DNA of 50,528 bases from positions 2,501-53,028 of the forward strand of contig RPFO01000653.1 of NCBI GenBank assembly GCA_009746045.1. Reading direction: 5' to 3'. A program made the position numbers and the translations under genes. This document shows, piece by piece, positions 1 to 10,931 of the stretch; position 1 is the first letter of the stretch; each line of letters opens with the position of its first letter. The DNA is from Mesostigma viride. Lineage: Eukaryota > Streptophyta > Mesostigmatophyceae > Mesostigmatales > Mesostigmataceae. The notes under the pieces were generated by a model. That model saw nothing but the letters and a program-made list of their open reading frames with translations, did not search any database and was not told where the DNA came from.

Positions 1-156
1 ACACATATTTATTGCAAATGATGATCGAGACGTTCAGCGTCCACCTGGTAGGGGGAACAGAGCATGCACATTAGGACGTATGTTTCAGCACGGCTTACAA
101 TGATCAGCATACATATTGATCAACTTGCATAAATAAATTCCCTCAAATCATGCTTT

Positions 157-221
157 GGACATGCATGTCCTTGTGGATAACGCTTTACGAGAAGTTGCCT
201 GTACTTCTCGTAAAGCGTTAT
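157..221. repeat. Perfect 19-bp hairpin beside a 14-nt palindrome
   Basis: Bases 177-195 are the exact reverse complement of 203-221, with a 7-nt loop at 196-202. Just before it, 157-170 is a 14-nt perfect palindrome (GGACATGCATGTCC). No gene is visible on either side, so a terminator or mobile-element role cannot be assigned. Confidence 0.8.
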
Positions 222-894
222 TTATTACTTGCAAGGAGCTAAACCCGTAGACGATGGATTATGCTTACCAGACGCTGATAGAAGCCACCATTTTCACCAG
301 CGGTGGCGGAGCAGGAAGTTTTGTGGTCGGCATTGTCGCGGTGCACCGAATTACCACTTTTTTGAGTCAGTCAGCCACCACAGGATAACTTGATCCGCTT
401 GTAGAGAAGCAAGTAATTTCCTGCTTTCGTTTCCAGGCAGGCTACCAAGGCGGAAATTCCGGGTCTCAATTCCTTAATTAAGTCACTTATCCACACAGGC
501 CGACTAGAGGGAAAAACTGCTCTCTCAACTGCGACGTATTACAAAGACCACCTTCAAGTGGGGAGGAACGAAGCATATGGCACAAGCCGTTAATTAATCA
601 AGGAAACGTCCTGGAAAAAACTTCGGTAAACGGTTTGTGCGTCGTGTTATCATATCGTCTGCCTTCCGAGGCAGGCAATGCCAAGTCGCTCTGGGCAGGC
701 TGCAGGCATGTCCGGCGATTGGGGAGAACAGAATTGACGACGTGAAGTGACAACAGCAAAGCCAGTAAGTTATAACTGAGCTCTTCCGACCAACATCCCG
801 CGCTGGAAATGGTGGACCGCGAATCGCGAAACCAGCATCTGTCAAGATGTCTTGTCCTGTTGTCCGGCTCACCCACCAGTCACCACTGTCCAGT

Positions 895-1178
895 TGTTGT
901 TGTTGTTGTGTCCCAAAAAGATACAGATATCCTTGCAGCTTTCCTGTCCAGTGTCCACTGACCACTGTCCACTGGCGTTGAGTTAAGTTGAGTTGAGTTT
1001 ATTCCCGCTGGTCCACTGGCGTGGGACACAAGTCACACAACAACAGCAACAATAATCTGCAATAATTGGATAAATATACCCCCGAAGATACTCTCCCGCG
1101 ATCTTCCGCGATGGTTGTTTTGTTGTTGTTGTTGTTGTTTCCGGTGAAATGTGGTTGTTTTGTTGTTGTTGTTGTTGC
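895..1178. repeat. TTG trinucleotide microsatellites
   Basis: Short (TTG)n runs lie at about 895-911, 1,114-1,140 and 1,153-1,178. The last two sit in a local direct duplication (TGGTTGTTTTGTTGTTG in both copies), separated by the word CCGGTGAAAT. They look like ordinary nuclear microsatellites. Confidence 0.85.
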
Positions 1179-1868
1179 CCACGCCGCACGTGGGCTTCCG
1201 CGATGGACCGGCCGCAGCCGTCGCTATGGAAAGCATTGAAGCCAGGTTGAAGCCACAAGTTACAAGTATCTCTAGATAGCTGTATAGATAGTCTCTAGAA
1301 TTGTACAGTAAAGATGAAGTGTCGTATGCTAGCGCACGTAACGTTGCGTAACAGGTGCCCGTAAACTGATTCCCCAGATCCAGCACGACGGGTACGACAT
1401 GCGAATTATTCCCAGCATGTTCACATGTCCGCAAGGCCGCAACTAATCTTCCAGACGGGGTTCGTTCTCACGAAATATTAAGGCCGCATCTCGGCGTTTT
1501 GGCAAGTCCTGCGGGCAGCAGGGAACTTTACTACCCAGGTTAAAAAATTGCGGTCGTGTTCATAGTATCAGAGACCTTTAATAGCGTTCCAAGGTTGACG
1601 GCACGATCGGCAAGTTCATGGCAGAGTCTACCTGGCTGGCGGCCGAAGTGATAATTTTTCGCATTATTTAGGTTGCGGTGGGAGCGTTCTCGCACGTTCT
1701 GCCATGGCATGCTCGAGCGGCATCTTGGGTCTATCGGGCTGTCTCTTATACATATAATAGTATAACCTGGTGTCATTCCTAAAATCAAACTGCTTTGGCA
1801 AGAGTTGCCTGTTGAACGATTGGCGACTGGTTTTAGTGCGCTTGCCGCCTTGACCCCTGTCGTTCAAA

Positions 1869-4800
1869 ATGGGTGACGAGGCTGCTCCAGCCCAAGTGCC
1901 AACGGAGTTTGGGAGGCAGATGAGAGCATGTCTTCGCTGCAGCCTACTGAAAACATTCGAGCAGGCAAGCAAGCATAGGGGATCCCTCTTCGTTGTATGG
2001 CATGGACGTATGATGGCGATAAAGTTCACTTGCAGCATGGCTGCGTCCAATGACCATCTTTCTCCGCTGCTTCCCTCGTACGACATATCTAATTCACCTA
2101 TCTATCTTTCCCTGTTGTCGCCACGGAATTCCTGTTTTCTATATGGGCCCTGTCCTCCTTTTTGCGCCAGTTCTCTACCAACGGATGCGAGAATTGCCCC
2201 TTCCTGGCAATGGAAACCGACGGGTACCGGGCGACCGAGTGTACGACGCCCAATTTTTCTGGGTAAGCCAGACCGTCACCTCACACACCTTCTGCTGAGT
2301 TGACCCCTACACGTGCTTTTACATTGACCCAATAGTGACCCTATGATGGCCAGGCTGAGCTGGGAGAGTCCGGGTGTGGATAGGCGACATAGTGACGTGG
2401 GACAACGCACTAGTGCTTATAGTGACCAGTAGAGCGAGCTGGGTGGGTTGATATAGCAACTGCATGGCGGCATGGCGGCATGGCGGCATGGCGGCATGGC
2501 GGCATGGCGGCATGGCGGCATGGCGGCATGGCGGCATGGCGGCATGGCGGCATGGCGGCATGGCGGCATGGCGGCATGGCGGCATGGCGGCATGGCGGCA
2601 TGGCGGCATGGCGGCATGGCGGCATGGCGGCATGGCGGCATGGCGGCATGGCGGCATGGCGGCATGGCGGCATGGCGGCACGGGGGCAGGGGGGCATGGC
2701 GGCACGGGGGCAGGGGCGCAGGGGGAAGGGGGAAGGGGGAAGGGGGAAGGGGGAAGGGGGAAGGGGGAAGGGGGAAGGGGGAAGGGGGAAGGGGGGAAGG
2801 GGGAAGGGGGAAGGGGGGAAGGGGGAAGGGGGAAGGGGGGAAGGGGGAAGGGGGAAGGGGGAAGGGGGAAGGGGGAAGGGGGAAGGGGGAAGGGGGGAAG
2901 GGGGGGCATGGTGACGTGGTGACATGGTGGCGACTCCCCATGTCCTGGGGACCACCCAGACCTCTAGGTCACCGTCATGCCACACTGCCGCCCTGATATA
3001 TGCCAGGGGGCCCTAATGAGTGAAAGACTTGCGACGATTTCTTGAGCGCGTCACATATGCGGTAGACACTTGCATGAATGCAGGGATGATCTGCCGTGGT
3101 GGTGTCGTGGGGTGAGGTGGAATGGGTGTGGGTGCTCGCTTGGCGGGCCATACTGCTACATGATATCTAATAACCCTCCCACAGGGGAGCCCAACTGACC
3201 ACCATCTGCATCGAAATACAGTGATATATGCAGAGGCCAATCGAGGCGTGCGCTTGATTGACGACCTAGTGGTTGCTCGCAGAACTTCCGGCACACGCAG
3301 CATCGTGTCGGCGGACATGGCCATGGGCAGAGCTTGGGACCCAGAGGGCGCCCGCATCTTGTGGGAGGGCCCTCTGGCTGTCTCCTCTGTTGAGTCCGTC
3401 TTGGTTGACTGCTTTTCCATGGACCTTCTTCTTGAGGTACCTTGTTCCTCTCTCGTCGTCTTGTTCCTCTCTCGTCGTCCTCGGAGCCTCTGGCGGCATT
3501 GGCGCGCGGTGCGCGTGTTTGCTTGCACGCGGGAGCCTTTGTGTGGGTTGGGCGATGCGACATGTGCGCGTGCATGCGTGTGTGCATGCCCACTGGTCGG
3601 GCGGTGAGGCGCCATCAGGCCCGGCATCCTTCCAACCCTGCCCACCGGATGTGCCCCCCCATTCTTCCCATCGCTTCCCAGTCTGACCTCCATCAAGTCC
3701 TTTCCACCCCTCCCTCTGCCCCCCCTCACTTCTCAGGGGTGCTACCTTGTCTGCTGGCTTGCTTGGCTGACTGCCTGTGTGTTTTTGGCTGCCCTGGGTC
3801 CTTGCCGTATGCCTGTGTATCTGCATGGGGTGAACCCATGGGCTACTCCCCCCCCCCCCCCCCCCCGCGGGGTCGGCGCGCGTGGCGCGTCTGCATTCGC
3901 CAGCATGATCTCTGTGATACAACCCAACGCGAGCTGGGCTGCCAAGTGGCTGCGGCTAGGTGGGTGGGCTGCCTCTACCAATGCCATTAATGGACGCACG
4001 CGCATAAACACCGAGTATTTGCACCGTGTGTGGCTAACCCAGCCATGACTCCCCTATTGTGGGATTTCACAGACGGTGCTTTCTTTTTCCCTGACAAGTT
4101 GGTGCCTGCGCCGCTATGAGGGCCCGTGTGGGGTTCTGCCTTGTACTCTCTGCGTGTCCAGCTCGTTGTGGCTGAGCAAGGATTCTCTTTTTGGCGGTTG
4201 TTGGAGGTCTCTGATGGCTTAGCCCAAACCGTGGCACAAGGGCTGTCATTTTGGGGTGTTGGCATCATCTTCCCCACCTATTGCTGGCACCTGCACATCG
4301 ACAATTGTCTGTCAGCACCGGCAGGACAAGTGGTGGGAGCGTTGGCCGTTGATTGGCTGTGGATTGCGAGCATTGTTTCAGCAATCCTTCCTCGTTTACC
4401 CCCTTGAGCCTGGCTCACCTGCGGGCCATTGCTGGTTGGCACTGGAGTACTTCCGTAACTTCATCACTTCATGGAGCACAACGTGATTAGGGTAGCGTAC
4501 AAGATGGCCTGCTTTTCCTACCCACCTTTTTGTTTGCTCACAGCTGCCTAGTTTGGGGACTGCGCGTCCGGAATGGGTTTAAGGTCAGTGCTGCTCACTC
4601 ACCGTTGGTTGCACAAATCGTGGTGTGTGCTGTTTCTGCTCGCCGTAACAGACAAGTTTGTTCCGGGCTGCTACGCCCTTCAAGTCACGGGCGACCTGCC
4701 GGAAGCCGCCGTGGTACGCGCGCCTTGCATGCAAGCACTGCTTTATAGTATTACTAGCCATCCAATCGCCTCACCCCAATTCATTTTCCCGGCTCCCTCC

Positions 4801-5239
4801 CTGTTCCTTGGTCTGTCCGTCCGTTGTTATTTTTTGGTCTGTCACCAAAATATAAATATTGTCCCGACTCCCTTGATTCCTTCTAATGCCCATCCTTTTT
4901 TCTCCTACCCATGTCCTCTCCCCCGTCACTTCGCTCTCTCCCTTTTTTCAAGTATTTCCTCTTCTCCTCCCGCCACCCCCCTCCTCTCGCCCTGGTTTTG
5001 TGATCCCAGCTTCTCCTTGCTAGTTGCTCCCCTCCCCCCTACTTGACACCGTGGGGAGCTTGTGCTGCGATCATTTTGCATTTGTTGAACTTTTGGAATC
5101 TTATTTCTTTCCATGGTACTTTGACAACCACCACTGCACCTCATCATAAGCGCCTGGCTGCTCCGATAGCCCCAAGAGTTAGCCATGCCAGATCTTAGCA
5201 TTGCAGCAAGGTGGACCCAATGCGGTAATATACCAGTAG
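1869..5239 (+). CDS. SPT4: Transcription elongation factor SPT4, five exons
   Basis: SPT4 is the small zinc-finger partner of SPT5 in DSIF, which controls RNA polymerase II elongation in the nucleus. Proposed exons are 1869-1964, 2171-2262, 3904-3959, 4652-4713 and 5192-5239. They sum to 354 nt, coding for 117 residues plus stop, the usual family length. Exon 1 gives the N-terminus with RACLRCSLLKTFEQ (first CxxC). Exon 2 gives NGCENCPF (second CxxC) and ECTTPNFSG. Exon 3 gives ISVIQPNASWAAKWLRL and exon 4 gives DKFVPGCYAL. Reading phase matches at every junction. Intron 1 starts with GC (GCAAGC) and ends in AG; the others are GT-AG. Exons 1-4 are certain in homology. Exon 5 (15 codons) was chosen because its acceptor, phase and length fit, and it is less sure. 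The N-terminal form is closest to plant and green-algal SPT4, which makes this the best clue to the host. Codon use and long introns mark it as host, not virus. Confidence 0.9.
2463..2678. repeat. 8-bp minisatellite, 27 perfect copies of CATGGCGG
   Basis: The unit CATGGCGG is repeated 27 times without a mismatch, inside SPT4 intron 2. It is followed by a transition of G-rich words and then a second array. Open frames across it in all frames are artefacts of the 8-bp period. Confidence 0.97.
2721..2898. repeat. 7-bp minisatellite (GGGGGAA)n
   Basis: About 25 units of GGGGGAA, with occasional six-G units, follow the CATGGCGG array at a distance of about 40 nt, still inside SPT4 intron 2. The G-rich strand equals the SPT4 sense strand, so the intron transcript would carry many G-tracts that could form quadruplexes (inference). 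Confidence 0.95.
3848..3866. repeat. 19-nt poly-C tract
   Basis: An uninterrupted run of 19 C lies about 35 nt before the exon 3 acceptor of SPT4, within the last part of intron 2. Confidence 0.95.
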
Positions 5240-6640
5240 GATTTTCAATAGCAATGGCTGTCTAAATGCGTCACCCTCATCATAACTAGTCTAATGAGAA
5301 CGAAGCCTAAGTGCACAGTGCCGGTGCATATACACAGACCTGATGCATTATATCGAGCCAACGCGAGGAAGCACACAAACTTGCTACAAAGTTCCAATGC
5401 AACGTCATGGACTGCATGTCTTTCTCGGAAGGTGGCGAGGCACACATTGGCATAGGGATGCTCACTTCACTTTCTTGACCGACCTACGCCCCTGGGGGAA
5501 ATACGGGCATTAGTTGTCGCGAGTGATGGGGTTTGGAGCATTGTGGATTTGACGCAGTGTTCGTGGTCATGGGGGATGCAGTCTAGCAAGTGTGACCTGG
5601 GTGCCTGATGTTTTGGATATTTAAAGACAAGTTGTTGACACCAGCTGGCCTGATTGGGGGACGTTTTGCATGGTTTATGGGTGACATCTGCAGGAAATCC
5701 TGGAGGACCATGGGATTGCGTATACTCCGAGGAACTGATGGGTTGACCGTCTGAGCAGTTGGAGATGCCTCGCCTTGTTCACGCGCCATCTTGGGCGTGT
5801 TGGGGCTATCGCAAATGTTGGGATGAGGCATTGCTATCGGGCAGATGGTGCCGGTCTTTCCAAAAGAGGCAGTCCTTGAAAGCTGAGTCAGGACATGAAC
5901 GCAAGTGGCGGATGGATTTCGCGAATCCTCCCAACATGAGTCGTGGGCTGAAAGTGATGGCCTTTGCCTGTTGCTCAAACATATCTGTGTGCTGTGCACA
6001 CGACTCGGGCACATTGTTATTAATTGAGACAACTATTGTAATGGTGATGCGCACTGATGATTGAGTAAGTACTTGCGTGTCATGCGCATAGGCATGCCAC
6101 GGAGCACTATGCTTATCTCATTAGAAAAGTTATTACACAAAAGTCTAAACAAACAGACAAATATCGTCTGCATGCATCATGCCCCAACCATTTAGTCACT
6201 AGCTTAATTAATTAATAATTAATAAGCACGTGACTGCGTCACGTGGGTGCCAATACAGAGTAAAGGAACCTTCAACCCTACATACACAGCAAGAAGGAGG
6301 GAGGGCGCCCTAGCTTATCTCACTGCCGCAAACTTGGGCAGGCCACAGAGCGCTCTCTCCACAGCATGGTGCAGGGGGGCAACACTGTGGGTGCAATACA
6401 ATCAGTGCAATACCATAGGTAGGCTGCCGCATATTCTGATCAGGCACGCCGCAAAGGTGAAAACCATTTGCGTTTGAACAGTGCCGGTCCGCGGAAAACG
6501 CGGAAAAACGCGATCTGCAAATGAATCCGACCGGAATCGAACTGGGGACCTCTCGCACCAACTTTCGCTGACTATAGGACGGACGTCTCCGGATCCTAGG
6601 GCATCGCCAACTTACACCTACAGTCATCCGCAAAAGTTCT
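5240..6640. other. Downstream flank of SPT4, no gene recognised
   Basis: This is the SPT4 3' UTR followed by intergenic DNA. Short open frames exist on both strands but none resembles a known family or has a coherent intron-exon structure. Near 6,200 there is a TTAATTAATTAATAATTAA stretch followed by CACGTG words. Confidence 0.45.
6528..6590 (-). other. Possible tRNA-derived (SINE) relic with a pol III B-box
   Basis: On the minus strand this carries AGTTCGATTCCGG, close to the B-box/T-arm consensus GGTTCGANNCC, preceded by GAGAGGTCCCC as in many tRNA T-arms. The upstream half does not fold into a full tRNA and no anticodon arm is seen, so it is not called a tRNA. It lies immediately before a LINE ORF1 fragment. 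Confidence 0.25.
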
Positions 6641-6649
6641 CCTTTCCGG

Positions 6650-6958
6650 GGAGTGATGCAAGCCTTTCGGATTTGTCGGCTGTCCGCCTTCCCCGCGGCT
6701 GGCCCGGCACCTGTGCTCCTCACCTTTAAGTACATGGCGGACAAGCTGGCGTTCCTTAAATGCCGCAAGAAGCTCTCGGAGACTCGCTTCACGCTGGACG
6801 ACGACTTGACCCTGGCCCAGCAACAGCGGCGACGCGAGCTATGGCCGACCTACCTTCAGCTCCGGCAGCGTGCAGGGGGGAACCCGGTATACTGGAGGGG
6901 GGCGGTCATCCACGTTGACCACAAGCCCTGGCAGGCCCCTCCTGCCACCCCAGACTAG
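6650..6958 (+). pseudogene. LINE ORF1-like fragment (copy 1)
   Basis: The reading frame ending at 6,958 contains the C-terminal signature of LINE ORF1 RNA-binding proteins: PVLLTF, then RKKL, then LDDDLTLAQQQRRRELWP, and VYWRGAVIHVD near the end. A second, longer copy lies at 7,116-7,651 and shares the same landmarks. ORF1p binds the LINE RNA and is needed for retrotransposition. This copy is 5' truncated and has no intact start, so it is a dead fragment. Confidence 0.6.
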
Positions 6959-7115
6959 GGAATATACCAGTAGTGTGGATTAGATAGGCTTAGCCTTTGC
7001 AAGTGGCCCACGCGCATGTGCGCCCATAATGGCCCCCATGGATGATGCTTTCAGTATTTAGCCGCGCCCAGCCTACAATGGGACCTCCCATGGATGATGC
7101 ATTAAGAATTTAGCC

Positions 7116-7651
7116 ATGCTATGCCTATGCCAGGCATCCTCTACCACGACCGCCATCACCACCAAGCTCCAGGAGCTGGAAGACACGCGCCGCGAGGCCG
7201 CTGACCGCGACCGTCGCCGCTGCCGGGTCATCCTCAGGCGCTTCGACATGCTGCCGGAGGAGACCCCAGACTCTCTTCTCGACGAGCTGAAGAAACAGCT
7301 CTTGGCGTGCATGCAGCTGCCAGGTGCGATACTGCAGGGCGCCTACCGCCTGCCCCATCCACGGGCCAAGGCTGGGCCCCCTCCAGTGGTCCTCACCTTC
7401 AGCGACATCACAGCCCGAGTTCGGTTCCTCTCTCGCCGCAAGAAGCTGGTGGACACCTCCTGGTCGCTTGACGACGACCTGACGCCAGCCCAGCAGCAGC
7501 AACCGGCCGCGATCAGTGGCCCGACTACATCCGCCACAATACCAACCCCGAGAAGCCCCAAGTGTACTGGCGGGGCGGGGACCTCTATGTCAACAAGAAA
7601 CTGTGGAAGCCCCGGCTCCCCCGGGATAGAGCACTCAAGCTAGTTGTCTAG
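7116..7651 (+). pseudogene. LINE ORF1-like fragment (copy 2), frameshifted
   Basis: Starts in a coiled-coil-like stretch (LQELEDTRREAADRDRRR), continues with VILRRFDML and VVLTFSDI, then RRKKLVDTSWSLDDDLTPAQQ. After about 7,500 the homology shifts by one frame to DQWPDYIRH, VYWRGGDLYV and the stop at 7,649-7,651, so one or two bases are missing or added there. Together with copy 1 it shows that an L1-like element family lives in this genome. The RT pseudogene next to it lies on the opposite strand and belongs to a different insertion. Confidence 0.65.
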
Positions 7652-7666
7652 ATGGGGGCAATCGAT

Positions 7667-7750
7667 TATTAATTAATTAATTAATTAATTAGACTCGTGC
7701 TCCCGTTGGGGAGTCACGGAGCATTAACCCCGATGGATGGATGGATGGGT
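7667..7750. repeat. (TTAA)n and (GGAT)n simple repeats
   Basis: TTAATTAA units run to about 7,691 and GGAT units lie at about 7,733-7,748. They are between the LINE ORF1 fragment and the end of the LINE RT copy, a common place for target-site and tail microsatellites. Confidence 0.85.
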
Positions 7751-7929
7751 GCAAACATTCCTACCGGTCTAATCTATCTACATTGGCTACATACTACATC
7801 TACATAACAACATTCTAACTACAACATCTATCTAGGCAGCCGCACGCTGCCCGAGGGGGAGCTATCTGGCGTGCCTCCCGCGGGACTGCACACGCGGGCG
7901 CTTCCCCACTGGGGGGGGCTCATTGTCCT

Positions 7930-9690
7930 CTATAACCTGGCCCACTTGGCCTTGTCCATCATCTTCTTCCAAATCACGGAGAGGCCGAGGCCCCCCGTGT
8001 CCTCTACTAGCTGTTCCTTGAAGGTGCGGGCCTTGCGGCGTCTAACATCACTAGGCCCAGCCCACGTCAGGAGGTGCCGGCCCGGCTGGGCTGGTCGCAG
8101 TCCTGCGGGGGGGCCACGTGAGGTGTCTACCTGGTTGGTGCGAGCTAGGTGCCCTACAAGCTGCAGGCGGCGTTGCTTAATGGTGCTGGTGATATAGGGC
8201 ATGCCCTGGTACAGGTCCTCATTGCGGACATGAGCAGCATATCCTACTCTGAAAATGGAACGCAGCATGCTGGTGACCGCGCCGTCCAGCTTGCGGGCCA
8301 GGTCGGCGGTGAGGGTCCACGTCTCGGCGCCATACGTGAGAACAGGAAGGACGAGGACCTTGAACAGGTCCTAGCTGTTTCTCGATCTTGCCCAGGGGCT
8401 TGCGCCACAGGGCCCGGTACTGACGTAAAGCGTGCCAGGCGAGGGAGATGCGATGGTCCACATCAACCTCGCAGCTGGGCAGCAGGCTGCCCAGCAGCTT
8501 AACGCGGTCCCGATAGAGGACTCGAGAGCCGTCTAGGAGATAGAGGGGCGGCGGTGAGTTGGTGAGCCCAACCGCCAGGGCCTCTGTCTTCTTGCTGACC
8601 TCAAGCCCCACTGCACGGGCCTCGAGAGCCAGGCAGTCAAGCCATGTCTGCACGTGCTCAGTGTCCTCGAAGAGGGTGGTGTCGTCTGCATAAATGATGT
8701 CTGCTAGCCGAATCTCCGTGTCCGCACCGCCATGCCAGAATTTGTTAGCAACCTGCACTCCTGGTTCCCTGCCCACGATGCGGGCAAATCGCTTGCGCGC
8801 CTGAATCATTACGTATTCGACGACAATAATGAACAGGTAGGGCGACAGCACGCAGCCCTGCCACACACCCTTCTGTAAAGGGCATGGGGGCGTGGTCCCG
8901 TAAGAAGTGCGCACCGAAGTGGTGGACCCTTCATACAGGTTGCGGATGACAGCAAATATCAGGGGGCGGGGGATCCGGAACAACTCGAGGATGTCCCAAA
9001 GCGCAGGCCAGAAAACCGAATCGAAGGCTTTGATGAAGTCCACCAGCACAAGGTGCAAAGGGGACTCACCAGGCTGAAGGCGTTGCAGTTCCTCCACCAG
9101 GCGGCGAGTAGCGAAGAGCGCCTGTACTGTGTTGCGACCTGAACGGAAGCCGTGCTGAGTCTCGCTGAGGTGACCGTCCAGGGCCGTGCGCAGGCGGTTC
9201 AGGATGAGCCGCATAAGAAGCTTGAGGGGGGCACTTTGAATGCACACCCCTCTGTAGTTGCCGGGGTCGGCAGGCGACCCCTTGTTCTTGTACAGCATCG
9301 TGCGAAAACTGTGTTGCCAGGCCGCTGGAGGTGGCTGCGACGACAGCAGAAGGCGGTTGCAGATGTCCCGGAAGAGCAGCATAACACCTGTGTCCTCGAA
9401 TTCGGCTGCAAGTTTTACAACTGCGGCCGGAATCTCGTCAGAGCCGGTGGCTACGTCATAACGCAGGCGCTGGACCGCCTCCGTGACCTCGCGGGAGGTG
9501 AAAGGAGGCATGTCAGACGGGTCGCCAAGTGGGCCGACCAGCGGGGGGACTAGGTAGTCCGCCGCTGACCTAGGCGGGGCAGGGGGCCCAGCGGGGCCGG
9601 CCAGGGCGGCCGGGCGGGCGGCGGCGGCTGGGAGCAGGGGTGGGGGCGGCGCAGCTGTCCCCACGACCTCGGCCGTGGCCGTGGCCCAGG
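7930..9690 (-). pseudogene. LINE reverse transcriptase (ORF2), 5' truncated and frameshifted
   Basis: The minus-strand frame carries RT blocks in order: FTSREVTEAVQRLRYD, NYRGVCIQSAPLKLL, QHGFRSGRNTVQAL, LVDFIKAFDSVFW, GVWQGCVLSPYLF and IIYADDTTLF (the catalytic YADD at 8,692-8,681), then KKTEALAVGL and VKLLGSLL. Near 8,380 the frame breaks. The typical post-RT segment (FKVLVLPVLTYGAETWT, then HVRNEDLYQ and RRLQLVGHLART) continues in another frame to a stop near 7,930. No endonuclease domain is present upstream: beyond about 9,690 the translation loses all RT-like character, and the LTR of another element begins at 9,861. The element is dead but recent enough to keep every RT motif. Confidence 0.88.
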
Positions 9691-9860
9691 TACGAAGCCG
9701 CAATCGATTATGGGATAGCTTAGGCATTACAGCACTTGAAACGATATTAGCGCACAGCGTTTTAGTACCTTCAATTAGCTCTGGCACCTTGTGGCCATCA
9801 GCTTGCGCCTTAATTAGCCGATGTCTTGAGCAGTGAACGCCAATACGCCGTATAATACGG

Positions 9861-10565
9861 TGTAACAACCAAATGTTACATCCAAAGTTTTCCTACTGTT
9901 GATCTTATTATGAGTTCTTTAGGACAATTATTTGGGAAGTTAGGAGGCTTCGACGTCTGACGGATATTGGGCCTGCTGAGATCTGCAGAATTTATTGTTC
10001 TACCCTCATTGGTCGTGGCCTGATCCACGTAGGGTACTTTGCATGGTTTTGTTCAGTCAGTCATAGATTCTCTTTAATACCGTTGTACCTGGTGGATCTG
10101 GTTCCAGGTCCTGGAGATTCCGTATGTGCTGGCTTTGTGTTGTGTTGAGGATTCGGGAGCTAAGATCTTATCTTGAGTGATTCTCACGATCTGGATTGGT
10201 CCTTCCGGGTTAGGATTGAGCCGACTCTGCGTGCATGATGACTTTTATCCTGTTTGTGGCGGCTGAGCACGTGTGCGTGTAAGAAAGCTAAAGCTATGGT
10301 GTAATTCAAGGGTTTCCTTGTTTCATCAATCAAACAACCCTCGCTAAAAGTCAACTATAACTTCAACAGATAGTCGACTTGGATATAACATTGTCTGTTG
10401 TGTCTAACAAGGGTGGGGACTCATTCCCTTAACTGTTGAAGATCCATCTTCATTGCTTCTCTGGACGTGAAGTTATCTGTCGCGACTCCAACCCAGGTAT
10501 AAAGATCTTTTCACATCAATGTTGAAACTGAGGCTGTTGCAAACACAACATTTTTAGTCGTTACA
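9861..10565 (+). repeat. 5' LTR of the Ty3-type element
   Basis: The LTR is delimited by TGTAAC at its start and GTTACA at its end, the inverted TG...CA ends usual for LTRs, and is followed directly by a primer binding site. Length is 705 nt. The 3' LTR is missing, so the boundaries rest on the terminal dinucleotides and the primer site only. Confidence 0.75.
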
Positions 10566-10578
10566 TTGGTATCGGAGG
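10566..10578 (+). promoter_or_regulatory. Primer binding site, initiator-Met tRNA type
   Basis: TTGGTATCGGAGG begins right after the LTR end. It matches 10 of 12 positions of TGGTATCAGAGC, the site complementary to the 3' end of initiator methionine tRNA used by many plant and algal Ty3 and Ty1 elements. Confidence 0.8.
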
Positions 10579-10931
10579 TTTCTACCTCGGTGTTGGTTGT
10601 CTTGATAGTATTAGTTCACGTTTAACAATGGAATTCTTGCCTGACCCAGAGAGGGTACGTTATGCTGTGTGTTCGGACAGTTTTTAGAGTGTGACTCATC
10701 CTTATGTGACAGTCTTGCTCTGAGAGCTGCTTTGAGCTTACAAGTCTCTAACGTTTCCCCAGTCCGGCATGCGCGACCCATGGAGTGATGAGTAACCCGG
10801 AGACACAACCACCGTTATCAAGTAAGAGAGTTGAAGATGCAACCACATCTTTAGCAGCTCAACGGACGACCGGCGGATGAAAGGGTTTCATCATCTACTC
10901 CCAGACGTCAACTATTTGGAGATACCACCTT

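Larger units (their letters stand above)
1..1868. other. Upstream flank of SPT4, no gene recognised
   Basis: Both strands were read and no protein family was recognised. Only short open frames with low-complexity translations occur. The stretch holds a perfect hairpin (177-221), two TTG microsatellite clusters and several TTAATTAA words. The last few hundred bases before 1,869 are presumably the promoter and 5' UTR of SPT4, but no convincing TATA box was seen. Confidence 0.5.

Noticed and set aside
2319-2996. Long open frames with MAAWRHGG or PPCRHAAM repeats
   Set aside because: They come from the 8-bp and 7-bp minisatellites in an SPT4 intron and are open in many frames on both strands.
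6528-6590. A functional tRNA gene
   Set aside because: Only the T-arm half is tRNA-like; no cloverleaf or anticodon arm can be drawn.
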